Assembly: GCA_017548225.1 (NCBI GenBank)
Contig: JAFYMV010000216.1
Location: 1-5,658, forward strand
Length of the DNA stretch: 5,658 bases
From: Bacteroidaceae bacterium
Lineage (GTDB): Bacteria; Bacteroidota; Bacteroidia; Bacteroidales; Bacteroidaceae
Reading direction: 5' to 3'
The translations under genes were made by a program, and so were the position numbers. The notes beneath the pieces were generated by a model that searched no databases, was not told the origin of the DNA, and saw only the letters and a program-made list of their open reading frames with translations. Numbering within the stretch: position 1 is the stretch's first letter; each line of letters begins with the position of its first letter. Of the stretch, positions 1 through 4,695 are shown in pieces.

Positions 1-180
1 GATGAAGGGGGGATAGATGGGCTGTACTCGGTGTCGTGCTCTATCTATCGTGACCGCTTCGTAACGGCCTACTATGTGGACGAGTCGGAAGGGATATTCG
101 GTATCTTGCTTCTCCTCTTGGTGGGTTCTGTGCTCTTGGTTGTGGGGTTGGGGATTGCAAATAATAAAAGATGTGAGTGA
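1..180 (+). CDS. C-terminal end of an unidentified membrane-anchored protein (5' truncated)
   Basis: Frame 1 is open from the window edge to TGA at 178-180, giving the last 59 residues of a longer protein. About 33 mostly polar residues (including SIYRDRFVTAYYVDES) are followed by one strongly hydrophobic stretch at residues 34-53 of the fragment, then a short polar tail ending NNKRCE. This is the pattern of a single C-terminal transmembrane helix, or the last helix of a multi-pass protein. The stop overlaps the start of the next gene by one base (TGATG), so the two are probably co-transcribed and translationally coupled. I do not recognise the family, and the missing N-terminus prevents a functional call. 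That it is coding is supported by the coupled overlap and a plausible membrane segment. Confidence 0.7.
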   Translation, partial: DEGGIDGLYSVSCSIYRDRFVTAYYVDESEGIFGILLLLLVGSVLLVVGLGIANNKRCE

Positions 181-767
181 TGAAACGAATATTCTATGTT
201 TTGACGCTGCTCTGCATAAGCATTGGCGCCTACTCGCAGGGAGTGAAGGTGACAAGGATTGACCTGCCGGAGGGCGAACTCAAGTGGTCATATGAGAGGC
301 CTGAGGATGCCAAGATGTGTGTGCCCGCGGCATTTACAACTAAAGATGGAAAGATTGCAGGGGCATACCGATACAAAGGGAAGACCTATCAGAAAGAGGT
401 GTACAAGATGAAGGTTTCCTTGAAGGGGGAAATATTTTACATCAGCAACAAATGGTTGAGCGACAATGGCTTTCAACAGCTGACCTTGGTGTACAATTCA
501 CGAGCCATGCGCTTCAAAGACAAGAGCAAAGCCATACGCCGAGCCTTGTGTAAGGATAAGAATGGAGCTTTTCTGTTGGAGTCGAACTATCCGATGACGC
601 TCTCTGCCTTTGCCGTCGAGTGTAGCAAGTGTAGCACCAATGCCACCTACCTGGATATGGGGGAATATGGCTATGGGTACATCAAGAAGGGTAATATCGT
701 CAAGCCGCTCTTCGTCCTGGGCATTGCCACACAGCATAAGCAGACGAATTGGCTGTATATAGAATGA
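180..767 (+). CDS. Secreted protein with diverged phosphodiester glycosidase (NAGPA/DUF2233)-like domain
   Basis: The protein has 195 residues from ATG at 180. A GTG at 177 would add one residue, but the ATG overlaps the preceding TGA and is preferred. Residues 1-20 form a signal peptide (MKR, hydrophobic core, cut near AYSQ/G), so it is exported. Residues 45-70 (PAAFTTKDGKIAGAYRYKG) resemble the 'NGGFF..G...G' start of the phosphodiester glycosidase fold. Residues 118-170 match the usual C-terminal pattern: R-A-L plus 'DKNGAFLL', then 'MTLSAFAVEC', then 'ATYLDMGEYGYGYIKKG' in place of 'ALNLDGGGSSTM'. Asp159 and Gly161 are kept but the Gly/Ser-rich loop is not, so catalysis is doubtful. Family members of known function remove sugars from phosphodiesters. 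That role is not established here. The domain call is from motif shape only; signal peptide and gene call are firmer. Confidence 0.75.
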   Translation: MKRIFYVLTLLCISIGAYSQGVKVTRIDLPEGELKWSYERPEDAKMCVPAAFTTKDGKIAGAYRYKGKTYQKEVYKMKVSLKGEIFYISNKWLSDNGFQQLTLVYNSRAMRFKDKSKAIRRALCKDKNGAFLLESNYPMTLSAFAVECSKCSTNATYLDMGEYGYGYIKKGNIVKPLFVLGIATQHKQTNWLYIE

Positions 768-905
768 GAAGAGGGTGAGAGGGAATGCCGATGACTCCTT
801 CACTCCTACAGAAGAAAGACTGTTGTCCGTTGACTGTTAAAGGCTGCGCCTTTGAGCTTTGGCTGCACTCGCAGAAAGAGTTCAAGCGAGCTTGAGACTC
901 CTTTT

Positions 906-953
906 GGGAGATAAACCTCCCGTCGTCGCAACCGACGCTTTCATACCGCGTCG
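906..953 (+). repeat. 48-bp structured intergenic repeat, copy A
   Basis: This is identical at 44 of 48 positions to 1731-1778, in the same orientation. It starts with GGGAG...CTCCC (906-910/917-921). It continues with CGTCG-CAAC-CGACG (924-928/933-937) overlapping CGACGC...GCGTCG (933-938/948-953). The shared CGACG arm can pair to either side, so the last two stems exclude each other in a single-stranded RNA. It lies between the secreted-protein gene and the M23 peptidase gene. Confidence 0.75.
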
Positions 954-1026
954 ACGCTGGCACAAACCTTGTCCGTTGACATTAATCTTCTCCTTCACTC
1001 CTGAAGAAACATTTGTCTGAACTACT

Positions 1027-1051
1027 GAACTCCTAACTCCAGAACTCCTAA
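1027..1051 (+). repeat. Short direct repeat GAACTCCTAA x2
   Basis: The 10-mer GAACTCCTAA occurs at 1027-1036 and 1042-1051 with a 15-bp period, ending 11 bases before the M23 start codon. It may be a low-complexity remnant or part of the leader. No function can be assigned. Confidence 0.5.
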
Positions 1052-1062
1052 AATAATAACCT

Positions 1063-1575
1063 ATGAGACGAATACTGATAATCACACTCATCACCATCCT
1101 TGCCATTGTGGGCGTAGGGATGCTGATACCACAAAACTTGAAGATGCCCGTTGTGGGGGCCGATAGCAATAGTTATAACCACGAGACCTTCTGGTACGAA
1201 GGGTGGGGGACATCCATCGTGCACAAGGGCATCGATGTGTTTGCGCGTCGAGGCACAAGGGTAAACTCTGCCACCATAGGCATCGTGCTCCTTACGGCCG
1301 AGTATGGTAAGGGAGGTAAGTTTGTCGTGGTGCTTGGTCCTAAATGGCGACTGCACTACTATGCTCACTTGGACGAGATTAAGACCAAGCGGTTCGCCTT
1401 GGTGAATCAAAATACAGAGATAGGTACAGTAGGCAACACGGGCAATGCCATCACTACACCTGCCCATCTGCACTATGGCATAGGCACGCTCATTCCCTAT
1501 CCCTGGCGCATGGATGATGCTCCACTGGGTCATCAGAAAGCATTCTATCTGAATCCGATTGATTATTTGAAGTAG
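1063..1575 (+). CDS. M23 family metallopeptidase (LytM-like), membrane-anchored
   Basis: The 170-residue protein is a zinc peptidase of the M23/lysostaphin family, which cuts peptide cross-links in peptidoglycan. Residues 4-22 form a hydrophobic N-terminal segment after MRR. There is no lipobox and no clear cut site, so a signal anchor facing the periplasm is likely. The catalytic domain spans about 45-140. It has HKGID (His54 and Asp58, zinc ligands), 'GTRVNSATIGIV', YYAHL (His102, catalytic), 'IGTVGNTGNAITTPAHLHYGI' with His135 (catalytic) and His137 (zinc ligand). All five LytM-type residues are present, so it is probably active. It is short and lacks the coiled coil or SH3/LysM parts found in many relatives, and so may be a small housekeeping endopeptidase. 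It stands alone between two repeat-rich gaps. The ATG at 1063 is chosen because it places the hydrophobic segment correctly. Confidence 0.93.
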   Translation: MRRILIITLITILAIVGVGMLIPQNLKMPVVGADSNSYNHETFWYEGWGTSIVHKGIDVFARRGTRVNSATIGIVLLTAEYGKGGKFVVVLGPKWRLHYYAHLDEIKTKRFALVNQNTEIGTVGNTGNAITTPAHLHYGIGTLIPYPWRMDDAPLGHQKAFYLNPIDYLK

Positions 1576-1627
1576 TGATTTGGCTTTATTAGGGTAATAA
1601 TATAGATGTTGTCCAAGTCTTTGGATT

Positions 1628-1796
1628 GTCCCACTAAATTAGGGGGACGAGCGAAGCGGAGGGGGTATTATTACTCTGAATGCCATACCACCTCCCCCTC
1701 TTCGAGGGGAAAGCCTTCGGCGCTCCTTAAGGGAGATAAATCTCCCGCCGTCGTAACCGACGCTATCATACCGCGTCGGCCTCCTACCTTAGGAGG
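1628..1796. repeat. Composite GC-rich inverted-repeat mosaic in the M23-Nudix gap
   Basis: The gap from 1576 to 1926 has no convincing gene, and its left half is packed with inverted repeats. They are GTCCC...GGGAC around an AT centre (1628-1648), CCCCTC-TTC-GAGGGG (1695-1709), the 48-bp repeat copy B with GGGAGA-TAAA-TCTCCC (1731-1746), and CCTCCTA-CCT-TAGGAGG (1780-1796). GAGGGGG (1659-1665) can also pair with CCCCCTC (1694-1700) across a 28-base loop. The region is open in several frames on both strands, but those translations are low-complexity and lie entirely within the repeats. It most resembles the mobile or amplified intergenic repeats common in Bacteroidota genomes. It could also act as a transcription barrier after the peptidase gene. 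Confidence 0.65.
1731..1778 (+). repeat. 48-bp structured intergenic repeat, copy B
   Basis: Second copy of the element at 906-953, with four substitutions. Its first stem is better than in copy A: GGGAGA-TAAA-TCTCCC is perfect here. The last stem is extended to seven pairs, CCGACGC/GCGTCGG (1757-1763/1773-1779). One substitution falls in the CAAC/TAAC loop and one in the nine-base loop before GCGTCG. The stems are therefore kept while loops vary, which is consistent with selection on structure. Confidence 0.75.
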
Positions 1797-1842
1797 AGAA
1801 ATTAAGGTGTGGACAACTACTATATTATCTCCTGTTTTCATT

Positions 1843-1860
1843 ATTTTTTGTGTAAAAAAT
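1843..1860. promoter_or_regulatory. 18-bp AT-rich inverted repeat upstream of the nrtR-type promoter
   Basis: ATTTTTT at 1843-1849 and AAAAAAT at 1854-1860 form a perfect 7+7 inverted repeat around GTGT. It ends 11 bases before the -33 TTTG element. The position would suit an activator or repressor site or an UP-like A/T tract. It could instead be a bidirectional terminator-like hairpin belonging to the upstream repeat block. No function is proven. Confidence 0.4.
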
Positions 1861-1906
1861 ACGCAATAATATTTGTAGGGAAAGAAAAAATGCCTACATT
1901 TGCGTA
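1860..1906. promoter_or_regulatory. Nested inverted repeats covering the promoter (candidate operator)
   Basis: TACGCAA (1860-1866) is the exact reverse complement of TTGCGTA (1900-1906). Inside it, TGTAGG (1874-1879) is the exact reverse complement of CCTACA (1893-1898). The two pairs have nearly the same centre (1883 and 1886). The inner pair overlaps both the -33 and the -7 element. A protein dimer bound here would block RNA polymerase, so autoregulation by the downstream NrtR-type protein is a reasonable inference. Arms of 6-7 bases can arise by chance. Confidence 0.4.
1872..1902 (+). promoter_or_regulatory. Bacteroides-type promoter for the Nudix/macro-like operon
   Basis: TTTG at 1872-1875 and TACATTTG at 1895-1902 match the Bacteroides -33 (TTTG) and -7 (TAnnTTTG) consensus exactly, with 19 bases between them. 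Transcription would start at about 1908-1911, leaving a leader of under 20 bases before ATG at 1927. This rules out the in-frame TTG at 1900, which lies inside the -7 element. Confidence 0.75.
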
Positions 1907-1926
1907 AAATTAACACAATAACAGAT

Positions 1927-2619
1927 ATGAACGAGCAAATGTATGTATACAAGTACCCGCATCCGGCAGTGACGACAGACTGTGTCATCTTCGGATTTGA
2001 TGGGGTAAGTATCAAGCTACTACTCATACAGCGTGGTATAGAGCCTTACAAGGGAGCGTGGGCTTTCCCTGGAGGCTTCCTCAGAATGGACGAGACGGCC
2101 GAAGAGGGGGCAAAGCGCGAACTCTTTGAGGAGACGGGGCTGAAGGATGTGCAGGTAGAGCAGTTCTATACTTTCACGAGCGTGGATAGAGACCCTCGCG
2201 AACGCGTGCTGACCATTGCACACTACGCTTTGGTAAGGATGAAAGATGTGGTAGGAGGTGATGATGCTGCAGGGGCACAGTGGTTTGCCTACGATGAGAT
2301 TCCCAGCTTGGCATTTGACCACGACCACATACTGCGCAAGGCGATGGCGCACCTGAAAGAGCGTATCTGCTTCCGTCCCATAGGCTTCGAGCTCTTGCCC
2401 GAAGTGTTTACGATGAGTGAGCTGCAGAATCTTTATGAGGCGGTGCTGGAGGTGAAGTTTGACCGCCGCAACTTTGCAAACAAGATGCTTAAGTTGGGCA
2501 TTCTGATTGAAGCAGAAAAGAGAGCTGCTGATGCACCAACGAGAGTACCTAACAAGTACCGCTTCAATGCAGCGAAGTATGCTGAGCTGAAGCAGCGGGG
2601 ATTTAGATTGGAATTTTAA
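1927..2619 (+). CDS. NrtR-type Nudix domain transcriptional regulator
   Basis: The 230-residue protein has an N-terminal Nudix domain (about 10-145) and a C-terminal winged-helix region (about 155-230), the layout of NrtR regulators. The Nudix box Gx5Ex7REUxEExGU is perfect at residues 50-72 (Gly50, Glu56, Arg64-Glu65, Glu68-Glu69, Gly71). The C-terminus 'FTMSELQNLYEAVL...FDRRNFANKMLKLGIL' is typical of the family's DNA-binding part. Known NrtR proteins repress NAD-biosynthesis genes and respond to ADP-ribose. Bacteroidota paralogues control arabinose or xylose genes. Here the intact box leaves open real hydrolysis of an ADP-ribose-like compound. ATG 1927 is chosen because the promoter's -7 element ends at 1902; ATG at 1939 is an alternative. 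The next gene follows after 22 bases and is probably in the same operon, which fits an ADP-ribose theme. The ligand is not certain from sequence. Confidence 0.9.
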   Translation: MNEQMYVYKYPHPAVTTDCVIFGFDGVSIKLLLIQRGIEPYKGAWAFPGGFLRMDETAEEGAKRELFEETGLKDVQVEQFYTFTSVDRDPRERVLTIAHYALVRMKDVVGGDDAAGAQWFAYDEIPSLAFDHDHILRKAMAHLKERICFRPIGFELLPEVFTMSELQNLYEAVLEVKFDRRNFANKMLKLGILIEAEKRAADAPTRVPNKYRFNAAKYAELKQRGFRLEF

Positions 2620-2641
2620 TATCATAAAACACATTACAATC

Positions 2642-3046
2642 ATGTACGACAGAAGCTTCACACCCGAGATGATTCGCGAACTTGCAGCGAACGAGATTTT
2701 TGTATTTGGCAGCAACCTCGCCGGCTTTCATGGTGGCGGTGCTGCACGCATTGCACTCAATAACTTTGGAGCAGTTTGGGGACAAGGCGTAGGCATGCAG
2801 GGACAATGTTATGCCATACCGACCATGCAAGGTGGGGTAGAGACCATCAAGCCTTATGTGGATGACTTCATCACCTTTGCCCGCACGCATACCGAATACA
2901 CCTTCCTCGTAACACGCATCGCCTGCGGTATTGCTGGATTTACTCCAAGTGAGATTGCTCCGCTCTTTGCTGATGCCATCGATGTGGAGAATGTGATACT
3001 GCCCGAGGATTTCGTGGAGGTGATGCAGGGCAAAAGATTGGATTAG
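2642..3046 (+). CDS. Macro-like protein, A1S_2505 phage non-structural protein type
   Basis: The 134-residue protein has no signal peptide and is cytoplasmic. 'EIFVFGSNLAGFHGGGAARIA' (18-38) gives the FGSN..G.HGGGAA signature. 'GQGVGMQGQCYAIPTMQGG' (47-65) has the conserved CYAIPT. 'YTFLVTRIACGIAGFTPSEIAPLF' (86-109) matches the conserved 'F.VT.IgCGlAG....eIApLF' end. These are the marks of the small family annotated as A1S_2505 phage non-structural proteins, found in phages and bacteria. The order of motifs (N-rich glycine loop, then a second glycine loop after a buried strand) resembles the ADP-ribose-binding macrodomain, but that relation is my inference. Lying 22 bases after an NrtR-type regulator under one promoter, it probably handles ADP-ribose, NAD or a related nucleotide. 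Substrate and reaction are unknown. Length is complete for the family. Confidence 0.85.
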   Translation: MYDRSFTPEMIRELAANEIFVFGSNLAGFHGGGAARIALNNFGAVWGQGVGMQGQCYAIPTMQGGVETIKPYVDDFITFARTHTEYTFLVTRIACGIAGFTPSEIAPLFADAIDVENVILPEDFVEVMQGKRLD

Positions 3047-3075
3047 CCATTTATCAAATCACTCGTTCTGTAGCA

Positions 3076-3104
3076 TTTCGTACCGCAACTAAATCTTTTC
3101 GTAC
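3076..3104 (+). repeat. Direct repeat TTTCGTAC x2, 21-bp spacing
   Basis: TTTCGTAC occurs at 3076-3083 and 3097-3104, exactly 21 bases apart, which is two turns of the helix. The pair ends 16 bases before the weak -33 element of the TPR operon. This geometry suits a tandem activator site, but chance cannot be excluded for 8-mers. Confidence 0.35.
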
Positions 3105-3108
3105 AGTC

Positions 3109-3121
3109 GCCTTGAAAAGGC
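3109..3121. other. Short hairpin GCCTT-GAA-AAGGC
   Basis: A perfect 5-bp stem with a triloop lies 62 bases after the macro-like gene's stop. No T-run follows it, so an intrinsic terminator is only weakly supported. It overlaps the edge of the possible promoter at 3121. Confidence 0.3.
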
Positions 3122-3152
3122 TTGGAAGAGTGGAATATATTAATGAAATTTG
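3121..3152 (+). promoter_or_regulatory. Possible promoter for the TPR-lipoprotein operon
   Basis: CTTG at 3121-3124 and GAAATTTG at 3145-3152 give 20-base spacing. They are near-matches to the Bacteroides -33 and -7 elements, although the leading TA of the -7 element is GA. A start near 3159 would leave a short A-rich leader before ATG at 3176. The 129-base gap from the previous gene makes a separate promoter likely, but its exact position is uncertain. Confidence 0.35.
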
Positions 3153-3175
3153 TACAAGAAAACTAAAAAACAAGA

Positions 3176-3718
3176 ATGAATATGAAAAAGTTAGTAGTAG
3201 CAATGATGGTGGCATTGATGACCACGGTGAGTGTGTGTGCACAGAGGGTAAAACGCTTTGAAACGGAAACCCTTCTTCGAGCAGAAGAGTTGATGAACGA
3301 GGGTAAGCTTGATGAAAGCCTGATTTATTTCGAGGCAGAACTGAAGGAGAATCCGAAGAATGCCTATGCATACTTATTGGTGACAACAGTGTATATGGAA
3401 CTGGGACGATATGACGAGGCAATGATATCCGTAGAGAAAACCATAAAGTACTTACCCAAAAGCCACAGGGAGATGAGAGGAATAGCACATGCTCTAAAGG
3501 CTACCATACACGAGAAATCCCAAGAGTGGGAAGAGGCCATCGAACAACTAGATTTGTGTCTGAAAGTGTTACCCAATGATAATTATAGACATCTAGCAGT
3601 AGCACACCGCCAACGAGGAGAGATTTACTATAAATTGGGACAACATGAACTAGCTGAGCAGGATTTCAAGAAGTCAAAAGAGTTGAAATCGCTAATGGCA
3701 GAGTCTTCATCTAAATGA
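3176..3718 (+). CDS. Secreted tetratricopeptide-repeat protein
   Basis: The 180-residue protein has a signal peptide at residues 1-22 (MNMKK, hydrophobic core, cut near VCA/Q). Cys21 is not in a lipobox, so it is probably soluble in the periplasm. Four TPR units follow: about 33-62 (LLRAEELMNEGKLDESLIYF), 63-96 (AYLLVTTVYMELGRYDEAMI), 101-134 (AHALKATIHEKSQEWEEAIE) and 138-171 (AVAHRQRGEIYYKLGQHELA). The helix pairs and 'G.yeeAi' signature are clear, and repeats 1, 2 and 4 end in typical 'ENPKN/YLPKS/SKELKS' turns. TPR domains bind protein partners and carry no catalysis. The stop overlaps the next start as ATGA (3715-3718), so it is coupled to the lipoprotein gene and may act as its partner or assembly factor. 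An ATG two codons inside (3182) is an equally good start. Partner and pathway are not known. Confidence 0.88.
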   Translation: MNMKKLVVAMMVALMTTVSVCAQRVKRFETETLLRAEELMNEGKLDESLIYFEAELKENPKNAYAYLLVTTVYMELGRYDEAMISVEKTIKYLPKSHREMRGIAHALKATIHEKSQEWEEAIEQLDLCLKVLPNDNYRHLAVAHRQRGEIYYKLGQHELAEQDFKKSKELKSLMAESSSK

Positions 3719-4695
3719 AACCATGTGGTATGAGAAAAACGGTAAGTGCCCTCTTGGGGATGATGATAGTGGCTTTGTTTGTCGCGAGTTGCGGCAATCG
3801 GCGTGCGCATGAGCAGTCGGGTGAGTCGGAGAGCTTCAACTCCATCTACCATTGGAAAACGGTCTTCGCGCCTAACCATGCGGAGATGGCTTTCTTGAAG
3901 AAGCATGACATCAAGCGCATCTACCTGAAGATGTTTGATGTGGTAGTAGAGAACAATCATGTGATGGGCACCACAGAGATAGTGCCTGTGGCTACGACGA
4001 AGTTCCAGGCTCCTATCCCTAAGGATGTGGAGGTAGTCCCCGTAACCTATGTTACCCTGAACGCCCTGCGTGCCATGCAGGGGCGCGAGCGGGAGTTTGC
4101 GGCACTCATCGTCGAACGCATGCTGGCCATGTGCTCGTACAACGACTGTGGCGTGATTCGTGAGGTGCAGATTGACTGCGACTGGACGGCTACGACAAAA
4201 GATTCGTACAGCCTGTTCTGCCAGGTGGCAAAGGATGCGTTGGCGGCAGAGGACCTTGACTTGAGCATTACCGTGCGCCTGCACCAGTTGCTTGAGACAC
4301 CCCCACCTGCCGATCGAGGAGTGCTGATGCTCTATAACACGGGAGCGCTGAAGAACTTTGAAACGAAGAACTCCATCCTCGATATCCATGATGCCCAGCC
4401 CTATATCAAGGAGGGCAGATACCCTATTCCATTGGACTATGCTTACCCGGCCTTCGGGTGGGGCATCAAGTTTGCCGATCAGGAGTTTGTATCTATCGTG
4501 TCGGAGCATGAAAGGCCTTCGGAAGGAGAGTCTATCAGAGTGGAGCGCCCAACGGCTGCAGAGGTGATGGCCGTGAAGCAGTTGGTAGAGGAGAAGTTGG
4601 GCAAGAGCTCAAGAGGAAACATACTGTATCATTTAGACGAATCACAATTAAAGCACTATACCCATGACCAGATCAGTTCGATTCTTGCTTATTAG
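3715..4695 (+). CDS. Lipoprotein with probable TIM-barrel (DUF3142-like) domain
   Basis: The protein has 326 residues from ATG 3715, which overlaps the preceding TGA. ATG at 3730 (MRKTVSALLG) gives a more typical lipoprotein signal and is a real alternative. The lipobox VASC puts the lipidated cysteine at 26, so the protein is membrane-attached and outside the cytoplasm. Residues 44-75 (IYHWKTVF..., FLKKHDIKRIYLKMFDV) look like the first strand-helix-strand of a (beta/alpha) barrel. Later strands are VEVVPVTYVTL (105-115), REVQIDCDWT (149-158), LDLSITVRL (181-189), GVLMLYNTG (202-210) and IPLDYAYPAFGWG (238-250). 'VQIDCDWT...YSLFCQVAKDAL' followed by 'LSITVRLHQL' resembles DUF3142, a barrel of glycoside-hydrolase type. 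Acid residues Asp154 and Asp156 are candidate active-site residues. A sugar-active role is inference only. The next gene starts inside its 3' end. Confidence 0.88.
   Translation: MKPCGMRKTVSALLGMMIVALFVASCGNRRAHEQSGESESFNSIYHWKTVFAPNHAEMAFLKKHDIKRIYLKMFDVVVENNHVMGTTEIVPVATTKFQAPIPKDVEVVPVTYVTLNALRAMQGREREFAALIVERMLAMCSYNDCGVIREVQIDCDWTATTKDSYSLFCQVAKDALAAEDLDLSITVRLHQLLETPPPADRGVLMLYNTGALKNFETKNSILDIHDAQPYIKEGRYPIPLDYAYPAFGWGIKFADQEFVSIVSEHERPSEGESIRVERPTAAEVMAVKQLVEEKLGKSSRGNILYHLDESQLKHYTHDQISSILAY

Larger units (their letters stand above)
768..1062. other. Intergenic region with hairpins and short direct repeats
   Basis: These 295 bases hold no convincing gene. Two perfect short hairpins are visible: AAAGGC/GCCTTT with a TGC loop (839-853) and TCAAGC/GCTTGA with a GA spacer (882-895). 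Two short sequences each occur twice and bracket the centre: TCCTTCACTCCT at 796-807 and 991-1002, and TTGTCCGTTGAC at 823-834 and 969-980. The 48-bp structured repeat described separately lies at 906-953. Just before the peptidase gene, GAACTCCTAA is repeated at 1027-1036 and 1042-1051 with a 15-bp period. AACATTTG at 1008-1015 is one base off the Bacteroides -7 consensus but has no matching TTTG upstream, so a promoter there is only weakly supported. No hairpin is followed by a T-run, so no classical terminator can be assigned. Confidence 0.6.

Noticed and set aside
1048..1533. Minus-strand open frame (161 codons) opposite the M23 gene
   Set aside because: The plus strand has all five LytM active-site residues in the correct order; the minus frame has no domain features.
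906..1778. CRISPR array based on the two 48-bp copies
   Set aside because: There are only two copies, about 800 bases apart with a gene between them, and no regular spacers.
1606..1869. Open frame of 87 codons through the repeat mosaic, and opposing minus frames over 882-1169 and 1671-2027
   Set aside because: The translations are those of the intergenic repeats themselves. Similar peptides arise from both copies of the 48-bp element (ASVATTGGLSP and ASVTTAGDLSP on the minus strand), and no leader or domain supports a gene.
1900..1926. TTG start at 1900 for the Nudix regulator
   Set aside because: It lies within the -7 promoter element, so it would precede the transcription start. ATG 1927 fits the family N-terminus.
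2020..2715. Minus-strand open frame (231 codons) opposite the Nudix gene
   Set aside because: It is a shadow of the regulator gene, which has a perfect Nudix box and a consensus promoter.
3109..3121. Intrinsic terminator after the macro-like gene
   Set aside because: The stem is only 5 bp and no T-run follows it. It is kept only as a low-confidence hairpin.
3628..4509. Long minus-strand open frame (293 codons) opposite the lipoprotein gene
   Set aside because: It has low-complexity His/Arg/Leu-rich content and no recognisable domain. The opposite strand carries a lipoprotein signal, a barrel pattern and coupled overlaps.
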